Positions 1-9,003 of a stretch of 64,000 nucleotides of DNA are shown piece by piece. The DNA is from Streptomyces sp. CA-210063. GTDB lineage: Bacteria > Actinomycetota > Actinomycetes > Streptomycetales > Streptomycetaceae. The stretch is from positions 9,300,001-9,364,000 of the forward strand of contig NZ_CP102512.1 in assembly GCF_024612015.1 (NCBI RefSeq). The letters are read 5' to 3'. Position 1 is the first letter of the stretch; each line of letters begins with the position of its first letter. A model generated the notes under the pieces. That model had not been told where the DNA came from. It did no database searches and worked only from the letters and a program-made list of their open reading frames with translations. Both the position numbers and the translations under genes were made by a program.

Positions 1-481
1 CGGCGGCGAGCATGGCGATGCCGGGAGAGCCGAGGGTGAGGGGGTGCCGGTCACCTGGGGTGTAGACGGTGCGGGAGCGGGCGCTCTCCACCTCGACGGA
101 GACGAGAGTGACCGCCTCGTCACCGTCGCGGACGACGAAGAAGGCGGTCAGCCCGACGCGGGCGGCGAGCTTGGCGATCTCGGGTTTGGCGATCCGCTGG
201 AGTACGGGGAGCGTGCGGCGGCCAAGTGACTGGGCGCGCGTGCCGAGCACGTATCCCTGCGGGGTGTGCGCGATCAGGCGGTGGTCCTGGAGGGTGCGCA
301 GCAGGCGGTAGATGATCGACCTGTGCAGCCCCATCCGCTGACTCAGCTCGGCCAGCGACAGCGGCTCGTGCGACAGCGCTATCAGCTCAAGCAGCCGCAG
401 CCCCCGGTCCAGGGTCTGAACGGAGGGCTTGAGGATGTCCGGCTCGCTCGGTTCGCCGCCGCTTCCTCGCGCTTCGCCCAT
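1..481 (-). CDS. IclR-family transcriptional regulator (C-terminus off window)
   Basis: The gene begins at an ATG whose complement lies at 479-481, and it runs off the left edge, so only about 160 residues are visible. The N-terminus carries a winged helix-turn-helix of IclR type: a segment reading SVQTLDRGLRLLELIA, then LSLAELSQRMGLHRSIIYRLLRTL, then a wing ending YVLGTRAQSLG. The start of the effector-binding domain follows. IclR proteins bind promoter DNA as dimers and sense small aromatic or organic acids. It sits about 700 bases from the transporter operon on the opposite strand and could control it, but no operator was identified. Family call firm; ligand unknown. Confidence 0.9.
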   Translation of the reverse strand, partial: MGEARGSGGEPSEPDILKPSVQTLDRGLRLLELIALSHEPLSLAELSQRMGLHRSIIYRLLRTLQDHRLIAHTPQGYVLGTRAQSLGRRTLPVLQRIAKPEIAKLAARVGLTAFFVVRDGDEAVTLVSVEVESARSRTVYTPGDRHPLTLGSPGIAMLAA

Positions 482-545
482 ACCGGCACCTTACGCGCCT
501 TCCGAACCCTCCAGCTAGGAGCAGGTTGCCTCGGTCACCCCCCGA

Positions 546-983
546 CACGACCGCTCGGCGTGGCTCGCGATGATGGACCGGACGGGTCGCGTCGGGGCGC
601 GCGCAGTGACCGGCCAGGGCGTACGCGATCTTCGCGATGACGATCTCGTCGAGGTCGATGTCGGCGTGGATCAGCCCCTCCGCGCCCTCGTCCGGCTCCT
701 TGGTGATCATGCGGCCGTCCGGTCCGTAGACCCGGGAACAGCCGCCGCCGGCGGACAGCAGGCGGCGTTGCTCGTCCGTGGTGGCGAACAGGTCGGTGCC
801 GGCCGGGCTGATCACCTGGGTCGCCATGAGGACGAAGGAGCCGCCTTCGATGGCTTGGACCTGAGTGGCGGCCGTGTCAGCCTCGGCGAGCGCCCGGTCG
901 GCGGCCAACGCGACGAAGGCGCCCGGCCCGGCCGTTCGCTCCGCGCGGGCGAGCAGCTCCTCTACGTGCCGGACGCTGTTCAT
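546..983 (-). pseudogene. Nitrilase C-terminal remnant
   Basis: The leftward reading frame carries segments typical of the second half of aliphatic or aromatic nitrilases: EGGSFVLMATQVIS, then GGGCSRVYGPDGRMI, DEGAEGLIHADIDLDEI, and an AGHCARPDATR stretch near the usual C-terminus. The N-terminal half with the Glu-Lys-Cys catalytic triad is absent, and the first 35 residues do not resemble a nitrilase. The frame then runs on past the homologous part into the IclR gene without a proper stop. I read it as a decayed fragment that cannot be active. Confidence 0.6.
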
Positions 984-1179
984 GCCGGGACCGTAGACGC
1001 GGGGTCCCAGCCGGTGAACGCGCCGTTTCGCAAGGAGAGACCGCGGACGAACAGGTTCGGTTTCATCACCGTTTCACAACGGCGTCGCCGCCGTTTCTCA
1101 TATCGAATCCATGCACTGTCCACCGGCTCCGCGCAGCCCTACGTTCACCGCTCCGTCACCAGGAGCCAGGAGTCACCGC

Positions 1180-2520
1180 ATGGACCACTCCGCGCAGCAG
1201 CCGAAGAACCAGCCGAACAGACGAACCGTCCTGCGAGCCCTCGGGATCGGCGCCGCCACCGCGGGCGCCGCGCCGCTGATCGCCGCCTGTGGCGGGGGCC
1301 TGAGGGGCTCCGGATCCTCGTCCGGCGACGTCATCAAGATCGGTTACGTGAGCCCGCGCACCGGTGCGTACGCGGCCTTCGCCGAGTCCGACGAGTACAT
1401 CCTCAAGCAGGCCAGAGCGGCCTTCGCCAAGGGCATCAAGTACGACGGCAAGACCTACAAGGTGCAGATCCTCGACCGCGACACCGGCTCCGACCCGCAG
1501 CAGGCGGCGACGATCGCGAACGAGCTGATCTCCCAGCAGGGCGTGGACCTGATGCTGGTCACGTCGACGCCGGAGACCGTGCACCCGGTCGCCAACAAGT
1601 GCGAGAGCGAGGGCGTGCCCTGCATCTCGACCATCGAGCCCTGGCAGTCGTACTTCTTCGGACGTGGCGGCACCCCGCAGAAGACGTTCACGTACACGTA
1701 CCACTTCTTCGACGGTATCGAGCACGTCGTCACCGGCGAGAGCGACATCTGGCGGATGTTCGACACCAACAAGAAGGTCGGTGTCCTGTGGCCGAACGAC
1801 GCCGACGGCGGCGCGTTCCGCGACAAGAAGACCGGCTTCCGCGCGCAGGCCGGGGCCAAGGGCTTCACCTTCGTCGACCCGGGCGCCTACGAGAACGGGA
1901 CGAAGGACTTCTCGTCGATCATCGCGACGTTCAAGAAGGAGGGCGTGCAGATCCTGGCGGGTGTGCCGACGCCGCCGGACTTCGCGACCTTCTGGACGCA
2001 GGCCGCCCAGCAGGGCTTCAAGCCGAAGGTGGTCACCATCGCCAAGGCCATCCTCTTCGAGTCGTCGGTCGCCTCGCTGCCGAACGGCCTGGGCGACGGA
2101 CTGTGCACCGAGAGCTGGTGGCTGCCGCAGTTCCCGTTCAGTTCCAGCCTGACCGGGCAGACGTCGCAGCAGCTCGCCGACGACTACGGGAAGTCCGCGC
2201 AGGCCAAGGGCCGCAGGTGGAACCAGGCGCTCGGCTTCAACCACGCCCTGTTCGAGATCGCGGGCGACGTCCTGCGGCACGCGAACCCCAAGGACAAGAA
2301 GGCTGTCGCCACCCGGATCGGGAAGACCAGCCTGGACACGGTCATCGGCCGCGTCGACTGGACCGCGGGCGGCGCGGCCAACCCGGTCAAGAACGTCGCC
2401 GCCATCCCGGTGGTCAGCACCCAGTGGGTCAAGGGCAGTGGCGGCGCGTACGACCTGAAGATCATCGGCAACACGCAGATCCCCGAGGCCAAGATCGACG
2501 CCAAGGCCCGGGAGCTGTGA
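1180..2520 (+). CDS. ABC transporter substrate-binding lipoprotein (LivJ/amide-urea type)
   Basis: This 446-residue protein should be the extracellular solute receptor of the importer encoded just downstream. The ATG at 1180 is chosen because GGAG lies just upstream and it gives a clean Tat-type signal: Arg14-Arg15 (NRRTVLRALG) and a lipobox ending LIAAC with Cys37 as the lipidated residue. A longer in-frame start at 1111 would bury the signal. The mature part begins IKIGYVSPRTGAYAAFAE, the usual opening of periplasmic-binding-fold type I receptors of the HAAT/Liv class. Its stop overlaps the GTG of the next gene. Ligand could be branched-chain amino acids, amides or aromatics; sequence alone does not decide. 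Confidence 0.9.
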   Translation: MDHSAQQPKNQPNRRTVLRALGIGAATAGAAPLIAACGGGLRGSGSSSGDVIKIGYVSPRTGAYAAFAESDEYILKQARAAFAKGIKYDGKTYKVQILDRDTGSDPQQAATIANELISQQGVDLMLVTSTPETVHPVANKCESEGVPCISTIEPWQSYFFGRGGTPQKTFTYTYHFFDGIEHVVTGESDIWRMFDTNKKVGVLWPNDADGGAFRDKKTGFRAQAGAKGFTFVDPGAYENGTKDFSSIIATFKKEGVQILAGVPTPPDFATFWTQAAQQGFKPKVVTIAKAILFESSVASLPNGLGDGLCTESWWLPQFPFSSSLTGQTSQQLADDYGKSAQAKGRRWNQALGFNHALFEIAGDVLRHANPKDKKAVATRIGKTSLDTVIGRVDWTAGGAANPVKNVAAIPVVSTQWVKGSGGAYDLKIIGNTQIPEAKIDAKAREL

Positions 2521-3257
2521 CGGCGCCGGTGCTCCAGCCGCTGCTGGAGGTCGAGCACTTGGCCGTCAGTTTCGGGGCCCTCAACGTCCTGGAGGACGTT
2601 GAGCTGGCGGTCCCGCGCGGCCAGGCCGTCGGTATCGTCGGCCCGAACGGGGCCGGCAAGTCGACGCTGCTGAGCGCCATCTCGGGCGTCGAGCCCGCCA
2701 CCCGGGGCACCGTACGGCTCGGGGGCCGCGACGTCACCCGCGCCTCCGCCGCCCAGCGGTGCCGGCTCGGGGTCGGCCGGTCCTTCCAGATCCCCCGCCC
2801 GTTCGGGGATCTGACGGTCTTCGAGAACGTCCTGGTCGGCGCCCAGCGCGGTGCCGGACTGCGCGGGGCCCACGCCCGGGAACAGGCCCTCACCGCGCTG
2901 GAGACCACCGGCATGCTCCAGGTCGCCAACAAGCCGGCCGGCGGCCTGCCGCTGCTCGGCCGCAAGCGCCTGGAGCTGGCCCGCGCGCTGGCCACCGCCC
3001 CCGAGCTGCTCCTGCTCGACGAGATCGCAGGTGGCCTCACCGAGAGCGAGGCCGACGAACTGGTCGGCACCGTCCTGTCGTTGAAGGAGGCCGGCGTGAC
3101 CATCCTGTGGATCGAGCATGTCGTCAAGGCCCTGGTCCAGGTCGTGGACCGGCTGGTCTGCCTCGCGTACGGCCGCATCCGCGTCGACGGCGACCCGCAC
3201 GAGGTCCTCGCCAGCCCCGAGGTCGCCGAGGTCTACCTGGGAGGTACGGCAGCATGA
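2517..3257 (+). CDS. livG: Branched-chain amino-acid-type ABC transporter ATPase LivG
   Basis: First ATPase of the transporter (246 residues). The start is the GTG of a GTGA overlap with the receptor gene. Walker A reads GPNGAGKSTLL. The characteristic LivG Q-loop region (GRSFQIPRPFGDLTVFENVLVG) and Walker B (LLLLDEIAGGL) are present, followed by the switch histidine in WIEHVVKAL. The expected LSGG signature is degenerate here, reading LPLLGRKRLELARAL, as in many LivG proteins that have a G-poor signature. It couples ATP hydrolysis to solute import at the cytoplasmic face of the permeases, working with LivF. Confidence 0.9.
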   Translation: MTAPVLQPLLEVEHLAVSFGALNVLEDVELAVPRGQAVGIVGPNGAGKSTLLSAISGVEPATRGTVRLGGRDVTRASAAQRCRLGVGRSFQIPRPFGDLTVFENVLVGAQRGAGLRGAHAREQALTALETTGMLQVANKPAGGLPLLGRKRLELARALATAPELLLLDEIAGGLTESEADELVGTVLSLKEAGVTILWIEHVVKALVQVVDRLVCLAYGRIRVDGDPHEVLASPEVAEVYLGGTAA

Positions 3258-3976
3258 GCAGCCCACTGCTGCACCTCGATGCGGTCGATGCCGGATACGG
3301 GGACTTCCAGGCTCTTTTCGGCATCACCCTCGACGTCGCCGAGGGCGAACTCCTCGCCCTTGTCGGCGCCAACGGCGCCGGCAAGTCCACCCTGCTGCGG
3401 ACCGTCGCCGGGGCCCTCAAGCCCTTCAGCGGAACCGTCCGCTTCGACGGGGAGGACGTCACCGCCCTCCCCGACATCCACCGCTCCCGCCAGGGCATCG
3501 GCCTCGTCCCCGAGGGGCGGCGGCTCTTCCCGTCCCTCACCGTCGAGGAGAACCTCCGGGTCGGCGCCGCCACCGGCCGCAAAGGCCCGTGGGACCTGAA
3601 GAAGGTGTACGAGATGATGCCGCTCGTCGCCGACCGCCGCACCCGCAAGGCCGCCCGCCTCTCCGGAGGCGAGCAGCAGGCCGTCGCCATCGGCCGCGCC
3701 CTGATGGGCAACCCCCGCCTGCTGCTGCTCGACGAGGTGTCGCTCGGCCTCGCGCCGCTGGTCGTCGAGCAGCTCTACACGGCGCTTCCCGGCATCCGCG
3801 CCGAGGGCACCACCGTCGTCCTCGTGGAGCAGGACCTGACCCGCACCTTCGCGGTCGCCGACCGCATCGCCTGCGTCCTGGAAGGCCGCGTCGTCCTGAC
3901 CGCCCCGGCCGCCGACCTGACCCGTGAGCAGGTCACGGCCGCGTACTTCGGCACCTTGGAGGTGACGTCCCCATGA
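3254..3976 (+). CDS. livF: Branched-chain amino-acid-type ABC transporter ATPase LivF
   Basis: Second ATPase (240 residues), starting in an ATGA overlap with livG. Walker A is GANGAGKSTLL, the signature is complete as LSGGEQQAVAIGRAL, Walker B is LLLLDEVSLGLAP, and the switch His position is occupied by Gln in LVEQDLTR. The motif VPEGRRLFPSLTVEENL is diagnostic of LivF. Paired with LivG it forms the heterodimeric motor of the importer. Its stop overlaps the livH start by four bases, so translation of the five genes is probably coupled. Confidence 0.92.
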   Translation: MSSPLLHLDAVDAGYGDFQALFGITLDVAEGELLALVGANGAGKSTLLRTVAGALKPFSGTVRFDGEDVTALPDIHRSRQGIGLVPEGRRLFPSLTVEENLRVGAATGRKGPWDLKKVYEMMPLVADRRTRKAARLSGGEQQAVAIGRALMGNPRLLLLDEVSLGLAPLVVEQLYTALPGIRAEGTTVVLVEQDLTRTFAVADRIACVLEGRVVLTAPAADLTREQVTAAYFGTLEVTSP

Positions 3977-4845
3977 CGTGGCTCAACGCCATCGCACAGG
4001 GCATGCTGCTCGGCGGCGTCTTCGCCATGGCCGCGGCGGGCCTGTCCCTGATCTTCGGGGTGATGCGGGTCGCCAACCTCGCCCACGGCGACCTGATGAT
4101 CCTCGGCGGCTACGTGGCCTCGGTGGCCGCCGTCAGCCTGCACATCCCCGTCGCGCTCACCGTGCTGGTCTCGATGGCGGCCGTCGGCGGCCTCGGCTAC
4201 CTCGTCCAGCGGACACTGCTCGACCGGGCCATGGGGCTCAGCGAGTTCGCGCCCCTGATGGTCACCTTCGGCATCTCCGTGATCATCCCCAACGTACTTG
4301 TCCAGCTCTTCAGCAACGACACCAAGCCGCTCGGCATCGGCTCGCTCGGCACAGCGAGCATCCGCGTCGGCAGCGACCTGGCCATCGGCTGGTTCCCGCT
4401 GATCACCGTCGTGGCGGCGGTCGCCGTCCTGGCCGCGCTGCACCTCTTCCTCTACCGCACCCAGTCCGGCCGCATCGTCCGGGCTACCGCCGACGACCGC
4501 GCCGTCGTCCGGCTGATGGGCGTCGACAACCGCAAGGTCTATGCCCTCACCAGCGTCATCGCCTTCGCCACCGTCGCCCTGGCCGGCACCCTCTACACCA
4601 TGCGGCAGGGCGGGGTGACCCCGTACGAGGGCCAGCTCACCGTCCTGTTCGCCTTCGAAGTCGTCATCATCGGCGGCCTCGGCTCGCTATGGGGCACCCT
4701 CGCCGGCGGCATGGTGCTGGGCATCGCGCAGTCCGTCGGCGCCCAGATCTCGCCCGACCTGCCGTTGCTCGCCGGGCATCTGGTGTTCCTGGCGATTCTG
4801 GTTTTCCGGCCGCAGGGCCTGTTCGGCAGGAGTGTGCTCGCATGA
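3973..4845 (+). CDS. livH: Branched-chain amino-acid-type ABC permease LivH
   Basis: A 290-residue integral membrane permease with about eight hydrophobic segments. The opening LNAIAQGMLLGGVFAMAAAG and the following LSLIFGVMRVANLAHGDLM match the start of LivH-type permeases. The GGLGSLWGTLAGG loop near residue 240 is the cytoplasmic coupling element that contacts the ATPases. It overlaps livF upstream and livM downstream by four bases each. With LivM it makes the transmembrane channel. Confidence 0.92.
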   Translation: MTWLNAIAQGMLLGGVFAMAAAGLSLIFGVMRVANLAHGDLMILGGYVASVAAVSLHIPVALTVLVSMAAVGGLGYLVQRTLLDRAMGLSEFAPLMVTFGISVIIPNVLVQLFSNDTKPLGIGSLGTASIRVGSDLAIGWFPLITVVAAVAVLAALHLFLYRTQSGRIVRATADDRAVVRLMGVDNRKVYALTSVIAFATVALAGTLYTMRQGGVTPYEGQLTVLFAFEVVIIGGLGSLWGTLAGGMVLGIAQSVGAQISPDLPLLAGHLVFLAILVFRPQGLFGRSVLA

Positions 4846-5888
4846 CCGCCCAGACCACCGCCGTCGACTCCCCGGCGGCCCCGTCCGTACCCCCCGCCGT
4901 CCGACGCGGCGGCCGCGCCGCCGCCCTCGGCCTGGCCGGGACGTTCCTCGTCCTGGGGGTCATGGCGAGCCTGCCCTACGTCGTCGACAACGGCGTCACC
5001 ACCCAACTGGTGAAGCTCTGCTACCTCATCGCCCTGGCCTCGATGTGGAACCTGCTCGCCGGATACGCCGGCATGGTCTCCATGGGCCAGCAGGCTTTCA
5101 TCGGCCTCGGCGCGTACACGCTGTTCGTCGTCAACGACCACGGAATCAACGTCTACGCCGGCACGCTCGTCGTCTCGGCGGTCGTCGCTCTGATCGCGTG
5201 GCCGGTGTCCTACATCGCCTTCCGGCTGCGCGGCGGCTACTTCGCCGTCGGGACATGGGTGATCGCCGAGGTCGTTCGCCTCATCGTCGTCCGCTTCGAC
5301 TCCCTCGGTGCCGCGAGCGGCCGCAACATCACCACCATCACCGCCGAACCGGTGCTACGGCAGGCGTACACCTACTGGTTGGCCCTCGCCGTGATGGCGG
5401 CGGCGGTACTGGGCACGTATCTGGCGCTGCGCAGCCGCCTCGGTCTGGACCTCCAGGCCATCCGGGACGACGAGACCGCGGCCGGCTCACTCGGCGTGAA
5501 CGTCACGCGTGGCAAGCGGATCATCTACATCGCGGCGGCCGGCGGCTGCGCCGCTGCCGGAGCGGTGATCTGCGTCAACAGCCTTGGTGTGGCCTCGCCT
5601 TCACAGATCTTCGGGGTGCAGTACACGGCCCTGATGATCTTCATGGTCGTCATCGGCGGCATCGGCACCGTCGAAGGCCCGGTCATCGGCGCCCTCGTCT
5701 ACTTCCTCCTCGACAAGTACTTCGCCCAGAGCGGCGTCTGGTACCTCGTCGTCATCGGCGCCGCCGCCATCGCCGTCTCCCTCTACCTTCCACGGGGCCT
5801 GTGGGGAACCCTGGCCCACCGGACCGGTTTCGCGATCTTCCCCGTGACCCACAAAGTCCTGCCAACCGCGCGACGTGACGAGGCCTGA
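4842..5888 (+). CDS. livM: Branched-chain amino-acid-type ABC permease LivM
   Basis: The 348-residue partner permease of LivH, starting in an ATGA overlap. A cytoplasmic N-terminal tail of about 35 residues precedes the hydrophobic segments. The MWNLLAGYAGMVSMGQQAFIGLGAY motif region is characteristic of LivM, and the coupling loop appears as IGGIGTVEGPVIGAL. The last hydrophobic segment ends in LYLPRGLWGTL followed by a short basic tail. It is the last gene of the operon. No terminator-like hairpin was recognised directly after the stop. Confidence 0.92.
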   Translation: MTAQTTAVDSPAAPSVPPAVRRGGRAAALGLAGTFLVLGVMASLPYVVDNGVTTQLVKLCYLIALASMWNLLAGYAGMVSMGQQAFIGLGAYTLFVVNDHGINVYAGTLVVSAVVALIAWPVSYIAFRLRGGYFAVGTWVIAEVVRLIVVRFDSLGAASGRNITTITAEPVLRQAYTYWLALAVMAAAVLGTYLALRSRLGLDLQAIRDDETAAGSLGVNVTRGKRIIYIAAAGGCAAAGAVICVNSLGVASPSQIFGVQYTALMIFMVVIGGIGTVEGPVIGALVYFLLDKYFAQSGVWYLVVIGAAAIAVSLYLPRGLWGTLAHRTGFAIFPVTHKVLPTARRDEA

Positions 5889-6262
5889 CAGCCGCGCGCC
5901 CGGAAAGGAGTCGCGCAAGCGACTCCCCATCGGAGCCGCCGGATCCAGGACCCCACGCGAACACCGGTCAACCACTGGAAGGGCGTCTCACCGACATCAA
6001 GCCGGCCACGATGCCCCGCCGCACAGGGACGTGACCGAAGGAGGCGGGCCCACCACAGCAGGCCCACTGGGTGGAGCCTTGAAGTGCCCCGTGCCGTGGG
6101 CTTGGAAGCCGCTTCTCATGTCAGAAAGCCGCCGAAGACATCGCCGTGCGCGCCGGGCGTCCCCACGCGGTGCGGGTCAGTAGGCCGGACACGTTCCGGG
6201 TCGAACTCGTCATCAATGGCTCCTGACCTGTGCGTAGTCGGGGCACCGCGTTGTCCCTGACA
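5889..6262. other. Non-coding stretch without recognised gene
   Basis: About 370 bases between the transporter operon and an SDR remnant. Several short frames are open on both strands because of high GC, but none has a convincing start with ribosome site, codon pattern or recognisable family. It may be further decayed sequence belonging to the scrap-yard that follows. Confidence 0.4.
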
Positions 6263-6466
6263 TCAGGTGGTCAGGAAGTCCTCGCCCTCACGCGCGTCGA
6301 GGCGTCCGAGGATGCTCTGGACGGTGCGATCCCGCGCCAGGCCGGAGTCCATCCCGGGTGCGATGATGCCGCGGACCTTCGAGACCACAGTCCATCTGCG
6401 CGGACGAAACACCTGCACATCCCGGCGACACAGGCCCTCGACGATGGCCTGCGCCGCCTGCTCGGG
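6263..6466 (-). pseudogene. 3'-end remnant of a short-chain dehydrogenase gene
   Basis: Read leftward, the last 67 codons before a TGA at 6263-6265 encode a plausible SDR C-terminus: SPEQAAQAIVEGLCRRDVQ, then FRPRRWTVVSKVRGIIAPGM, ending GRLDAREGEDFLTT. This resembles the tail of SDR proteins in which a helix of the type 'PEQAA-AIV-AL' precedes a lipid-facing C-terminal segment. Upstream of 6466 the frame turns abruptly into the antisense of an Ala/Lys/Arg-rich toxin linker. The nucleotide-binding and catalytic parts are therefore gone. This is a chimera junction, not a functional gene. Confidence 0.55.
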
Positions 6467-7305
6467 GCTGATGCCAAGCGCGCCGCAGCCAAGGCCCGCC
6501 GTGAGGCGGCCCGGAAGGCGGCGGCGGCCAAGCGGGCGGCGGCCCGAGCGGCGGCCAAGCGGGCGGCGGCGAGAAGAGCGGCTGCCCAGGTGAGGGCCCG
6601 CGCGGCCCAGGCGGCCAAGAAGGCGGCGGCTCGCAGAGCCGCGGCCCGCAAGGCGGCCGCCCGGCCGAAGCCGCGCGCCAAGCCCCGCTCCCAGCCGAAG
6701 CCGAGGCCCAAGCCCCGACAAGTGAAGCGGGCGGTCAAGAAGGTCGCCAAGGAAGTCCGGGAGGAGGCCCAGAAGACCGCCAAGGACGAGGCACAGGGCG
6801 CGGCGTGCGAGTCGGCCGCGGGCATGGCCAACAGCTTCGTCCCCGGCACCCAGGTCCTCATGGCCGACGGCTCGACCAAGCCGATCGAGAAGGTCAGGCC
6901 GGGCGACAAGGTGGTGGCCACGGACCCGAAGACGGGGAAGACCTCCGTCCAGACGGCCGCGGCGACGATCGTGGGCAAGGGCAGCATGGATCTCGTCCGC
7001 ATCACGCTGAAGATCCACGACGGCTCCACCGCCAAGACCGCGACCACCACGGTCACCGCGACGGCCGGACACCCCTTCTGGTTCCGTCCCTGCGGGAGTG
7101 GGTCGACGCGGGCGAACTCGAACCCGGCCAGTGGGTCCAGACGTCCTCGGGCACCTGGGTTCAGATCAGTGCGGTCAAGGCGTGGACTGCGCAGAAGGCG
7201 ACGGTTCACAACCTGACCGTCACGGATGCGCACACGTACTATGTGCTGGCGGGGGCTACGCCCGTACTCGTTCACAACTGCGGTTGGAGCGAACTCGCGG
7301 CTTAG
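6467..7305 (+). pseudogene. Pretoxin HINT-domain (polymorphic toxin/RHS-type) remnant with frameshift
   Basis: The first 100 codons are an Ala/Lys/Arg repeat linker (KRAAAKARREAARKAAAAKR and similar), then Pro/Lys-rich, common before the toxin-releasing part of streptomycete polymorphic toxins. A HINT domain follows: ANSFVPGTQVLMADGSTKPI, then VRPGDKVVATDPKTG and TATAGHPFW. After codon TGG near 7080 the frame is lost, and the remainder (VPSLREWVDAGELEPGQW, then VHNLTVTDAHTYYVLAG and the terminal VLVHNC) continues in another frame to a stop at 7305. The pattern fits loss of one G in a TGG-GTT context. The N-terminal RHS shell and the C-terminal toxin domain are both missing. Confidence 0.75.
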
Positions 7306-7307
7306 AG

Positions 7308-8096
7308 GATGTCTCATGTGGCGAGTCTCGCGAGCTTCTTGTAGCAGGTGAGGGTGGCTGCGAGGCCGGGGAAGGCGAGGAAATGGGAGCCCTTTCGCTC
7401 GTACCGGACGGTGAGCCGGCGGTAGCCGAACAGCCAGGCGATCGACCGTTCGATCTTCCAGCGGTGCCGCCCGAGCCGCTCGCTCGATTCGATCCCGGGA
7501 CGTGCGATGCGCGGGAGGAGCCCTCGCTCTCGCAGCCACCAGGTGTTCGGCGGAGAAATACGCCTTGTCCGCGCGGAGTTTGACGGGTCGGCGCCGCCGC
7601 GGCCCGCGGCGGGAGCGGACGGCGGGTATACCGCGGATCAGCGGCTTGAGCGCCAGGCTGTCGTGGGTGTTCGCACCGGACACCGCGACGGCCAGAGGGA
7701 TGCCCTGGGCCTCGGACAGCACGTGCAGCTTGCTGCCCTTCTTGCCGCGATCGACCGGGTTCGGCCCGGTCAGCGTGCCCCCCCTTTGGCCCGGACCGAG
7801 GCGGCATCGACGATCGCCGAGGTCCAGTCCAGCTCGCCCCGCGCACCGAGTTCGTCCAGGACCGCCCGGTGGAGCCGACGCCACAGCCCCGCCCGGGTCC
7901 ACGCGGTGAACCGGCGATGCGCCGTCGCGGGCGAGACGCCGAACGTCTCCGGCAGATGCCGCCAAGCACACCCGCTGGTCGGCACATACCCGACCGCTGT
8001 GAACACGGCCCGCTCGTCACACGGAGCGGTCCCGCCGCCCTGCGGACGGGAGTTGAACGACGGCAGCAACGGAGCGACCAGTACCCAAAGTGAGCT
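7308..8096 (-). mobile_element. IS5-family element, truncated by an IS3-family insertion
   Basis: The segment holds a leftward IS5-type transposase gene and directly abuts the HINT remnant on the left. The right side, which would carry the transposase start and the inverted repeat, is cut off where the IS3-family element begins at 8097. The missing piece is not found on the far side of that element at 9366. It is therefore an incomplete, immobile copy. Terminal repeats could not be paired. Confidence 0.65.
7314..8087 (-). pseudogene. IS5-family transposase, N-truncated and frameshifted
   Basis: Translation in three pieces reconstitutes an IS5-type DDE transposase. The N-part includes SGCAWRHLPETFGVSPATAH and DWTSAIVDAASVRAKGG. 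The middle part includes GPNPVDRGKKGSKLHVLSE and RADKAYFSAEHL. The C-part includes WLRERGLLPRIARPGIESSE, RHRWKIERSIAWLFGYRRL and TCYKKLARLAT, then TGA. The first frame change sits at AAAGGGGGG (about 7780-7790), a classical -1 slippery run used by many IS5 elements. The second, near 7537 (CACCTGG/TGGCTG), lacks such a site and fits a small deletion, so the copy is inactive. Catalytic residues: DAASV (D), SGANTHDS (D) and ERSIAW (E). Confidence 0.75.
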
Positions 8097-8130
8097 TGTT
8101 CCGCTTTGACGGACACCATCGGTGTGGTGG

Positions 8131-9003
8131 TCAGGCTGCGAGCGCGGTCTCGTATTCGGCGGGACTGCGGTAACCGAGGCTGCTGTGCAGTCGGTGCAAG
8201 TTGTACCAGCCTTCGATGAAGTCGAATATCGCGGTGCGGGCGGCGGCCCGGCTGGGCCAGGGGCTCGTGTCGAGCAACTCCCGTTTGATGGTGGCGAAGA
8301 ACGACTCGGCGAGCGCGTTGTCCCAGCACTGCCCGGTGCGGGGGACGGACAGGCGGACGCCGAACTCCGTTGCCAGCGTGGCGAATTGCTGACTGGTGTA
8401 CTGACAGCCGCGATCCGAGTGAAAGATCACCGGCCGGGCGGGGCGACGCTCGCGGCAGGCCGCCGTGAGGGCGTCGGCGACGAGTTCGGTCCGCAGGTGG
8501 TCGGCGGTGGACCAGCCGACCACGCGGCGGGAGGCGATGTCGATGACGGTGGCCAGATACAGCCAGCCCTCGTCAGTGGCAACGTAGGTGATGTCACCGC
8601 ACCAGCGGGTGTCGAGGCCGTCCGGGTCGGGAGCGAAGTCCCGGACGATGAGGTCGGGCCTGGAGGCGGCCCGCGGGTCGGGGATCGTCGTCAGCCGTCG
8701 TCGTCTGCGGTGGCGGCCCTTAAGCCCGGCGTCGCGCATCAGTCTGGCGACGCGGCGTCGTCCGCAGTCCTCGCCCTGTCGTTGCAGGGCGGCATGGACC
8801 CGCGGGACTCCGTAGGTTCCACGGGACCGCTCATGGACTTCCGTGATCTTCTCGGTCAGTTCGGTGTCCCGGACCGTTCGCGGCCCCGGCTTGGCGGTGC
8901 GGCGGGCGTAGAAGGCGGTTCGGGAGACCTGCAGCAGTTCACACGCACGCTTGACGCTGTGACCGCCATGCTTTTCCGCCTCGATGAACGGGTGCACCGT
9001 CAC
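8131..9003 (-). CDS. IS3-family transposase OrfB (DDE integrase core)
   Basis: A 290-residue catalytic protein starting at a GTG that overlaps the orfA stop (GTGA). The N-terminal HTH_21-like region has RGTYGVPRVHAAL. The rve core shows all three acidic residues in context: first D in RWCGDITYVATDEGWLYLA, second D in VIFHSDRGCQYTS, and E in CWDNALAESFFATIKRE. The end reads NLHRLHSSLGYRSPAEYE, as in most IS3 transposases. The frame is unbroken, so the element may still be mobile. Confidence 0.9.
   Translation of the reverse strand: MTVHPFIEAEKHGGHSVKRACELLQVSRTAFYARRTAKPGPRTVRDTELTEKITEVHERSRGTYGVPRVHAALQRQGEDCGRRRVARLMRDAGLKGRHRRRRRLTTIPDPRAASRPDLIVRDFAPDPDGLDTRWCGDITYVATDEGWLYLATVIDIASRRVVGWSTADHLRTELVADALTAACRERRPARPVIFHSDRGCQYTSQQFATLATEFGVRLSVPRTGQCWDNALAESFFATIKRELLDTSPWPSRAAARTAIFDFIEGWYNLHRLHSSLGYRSPAEYETALAA

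Noticed and set aside
570..3257. An 895-codon open frame that runs through the receptor gene and ends as LivG
   Set aside because: Only the last 246 codons (from the GTG at 2517) show protein-like sequence. The rest is a shadow of the receptor gene in another frame, open because of high GC.
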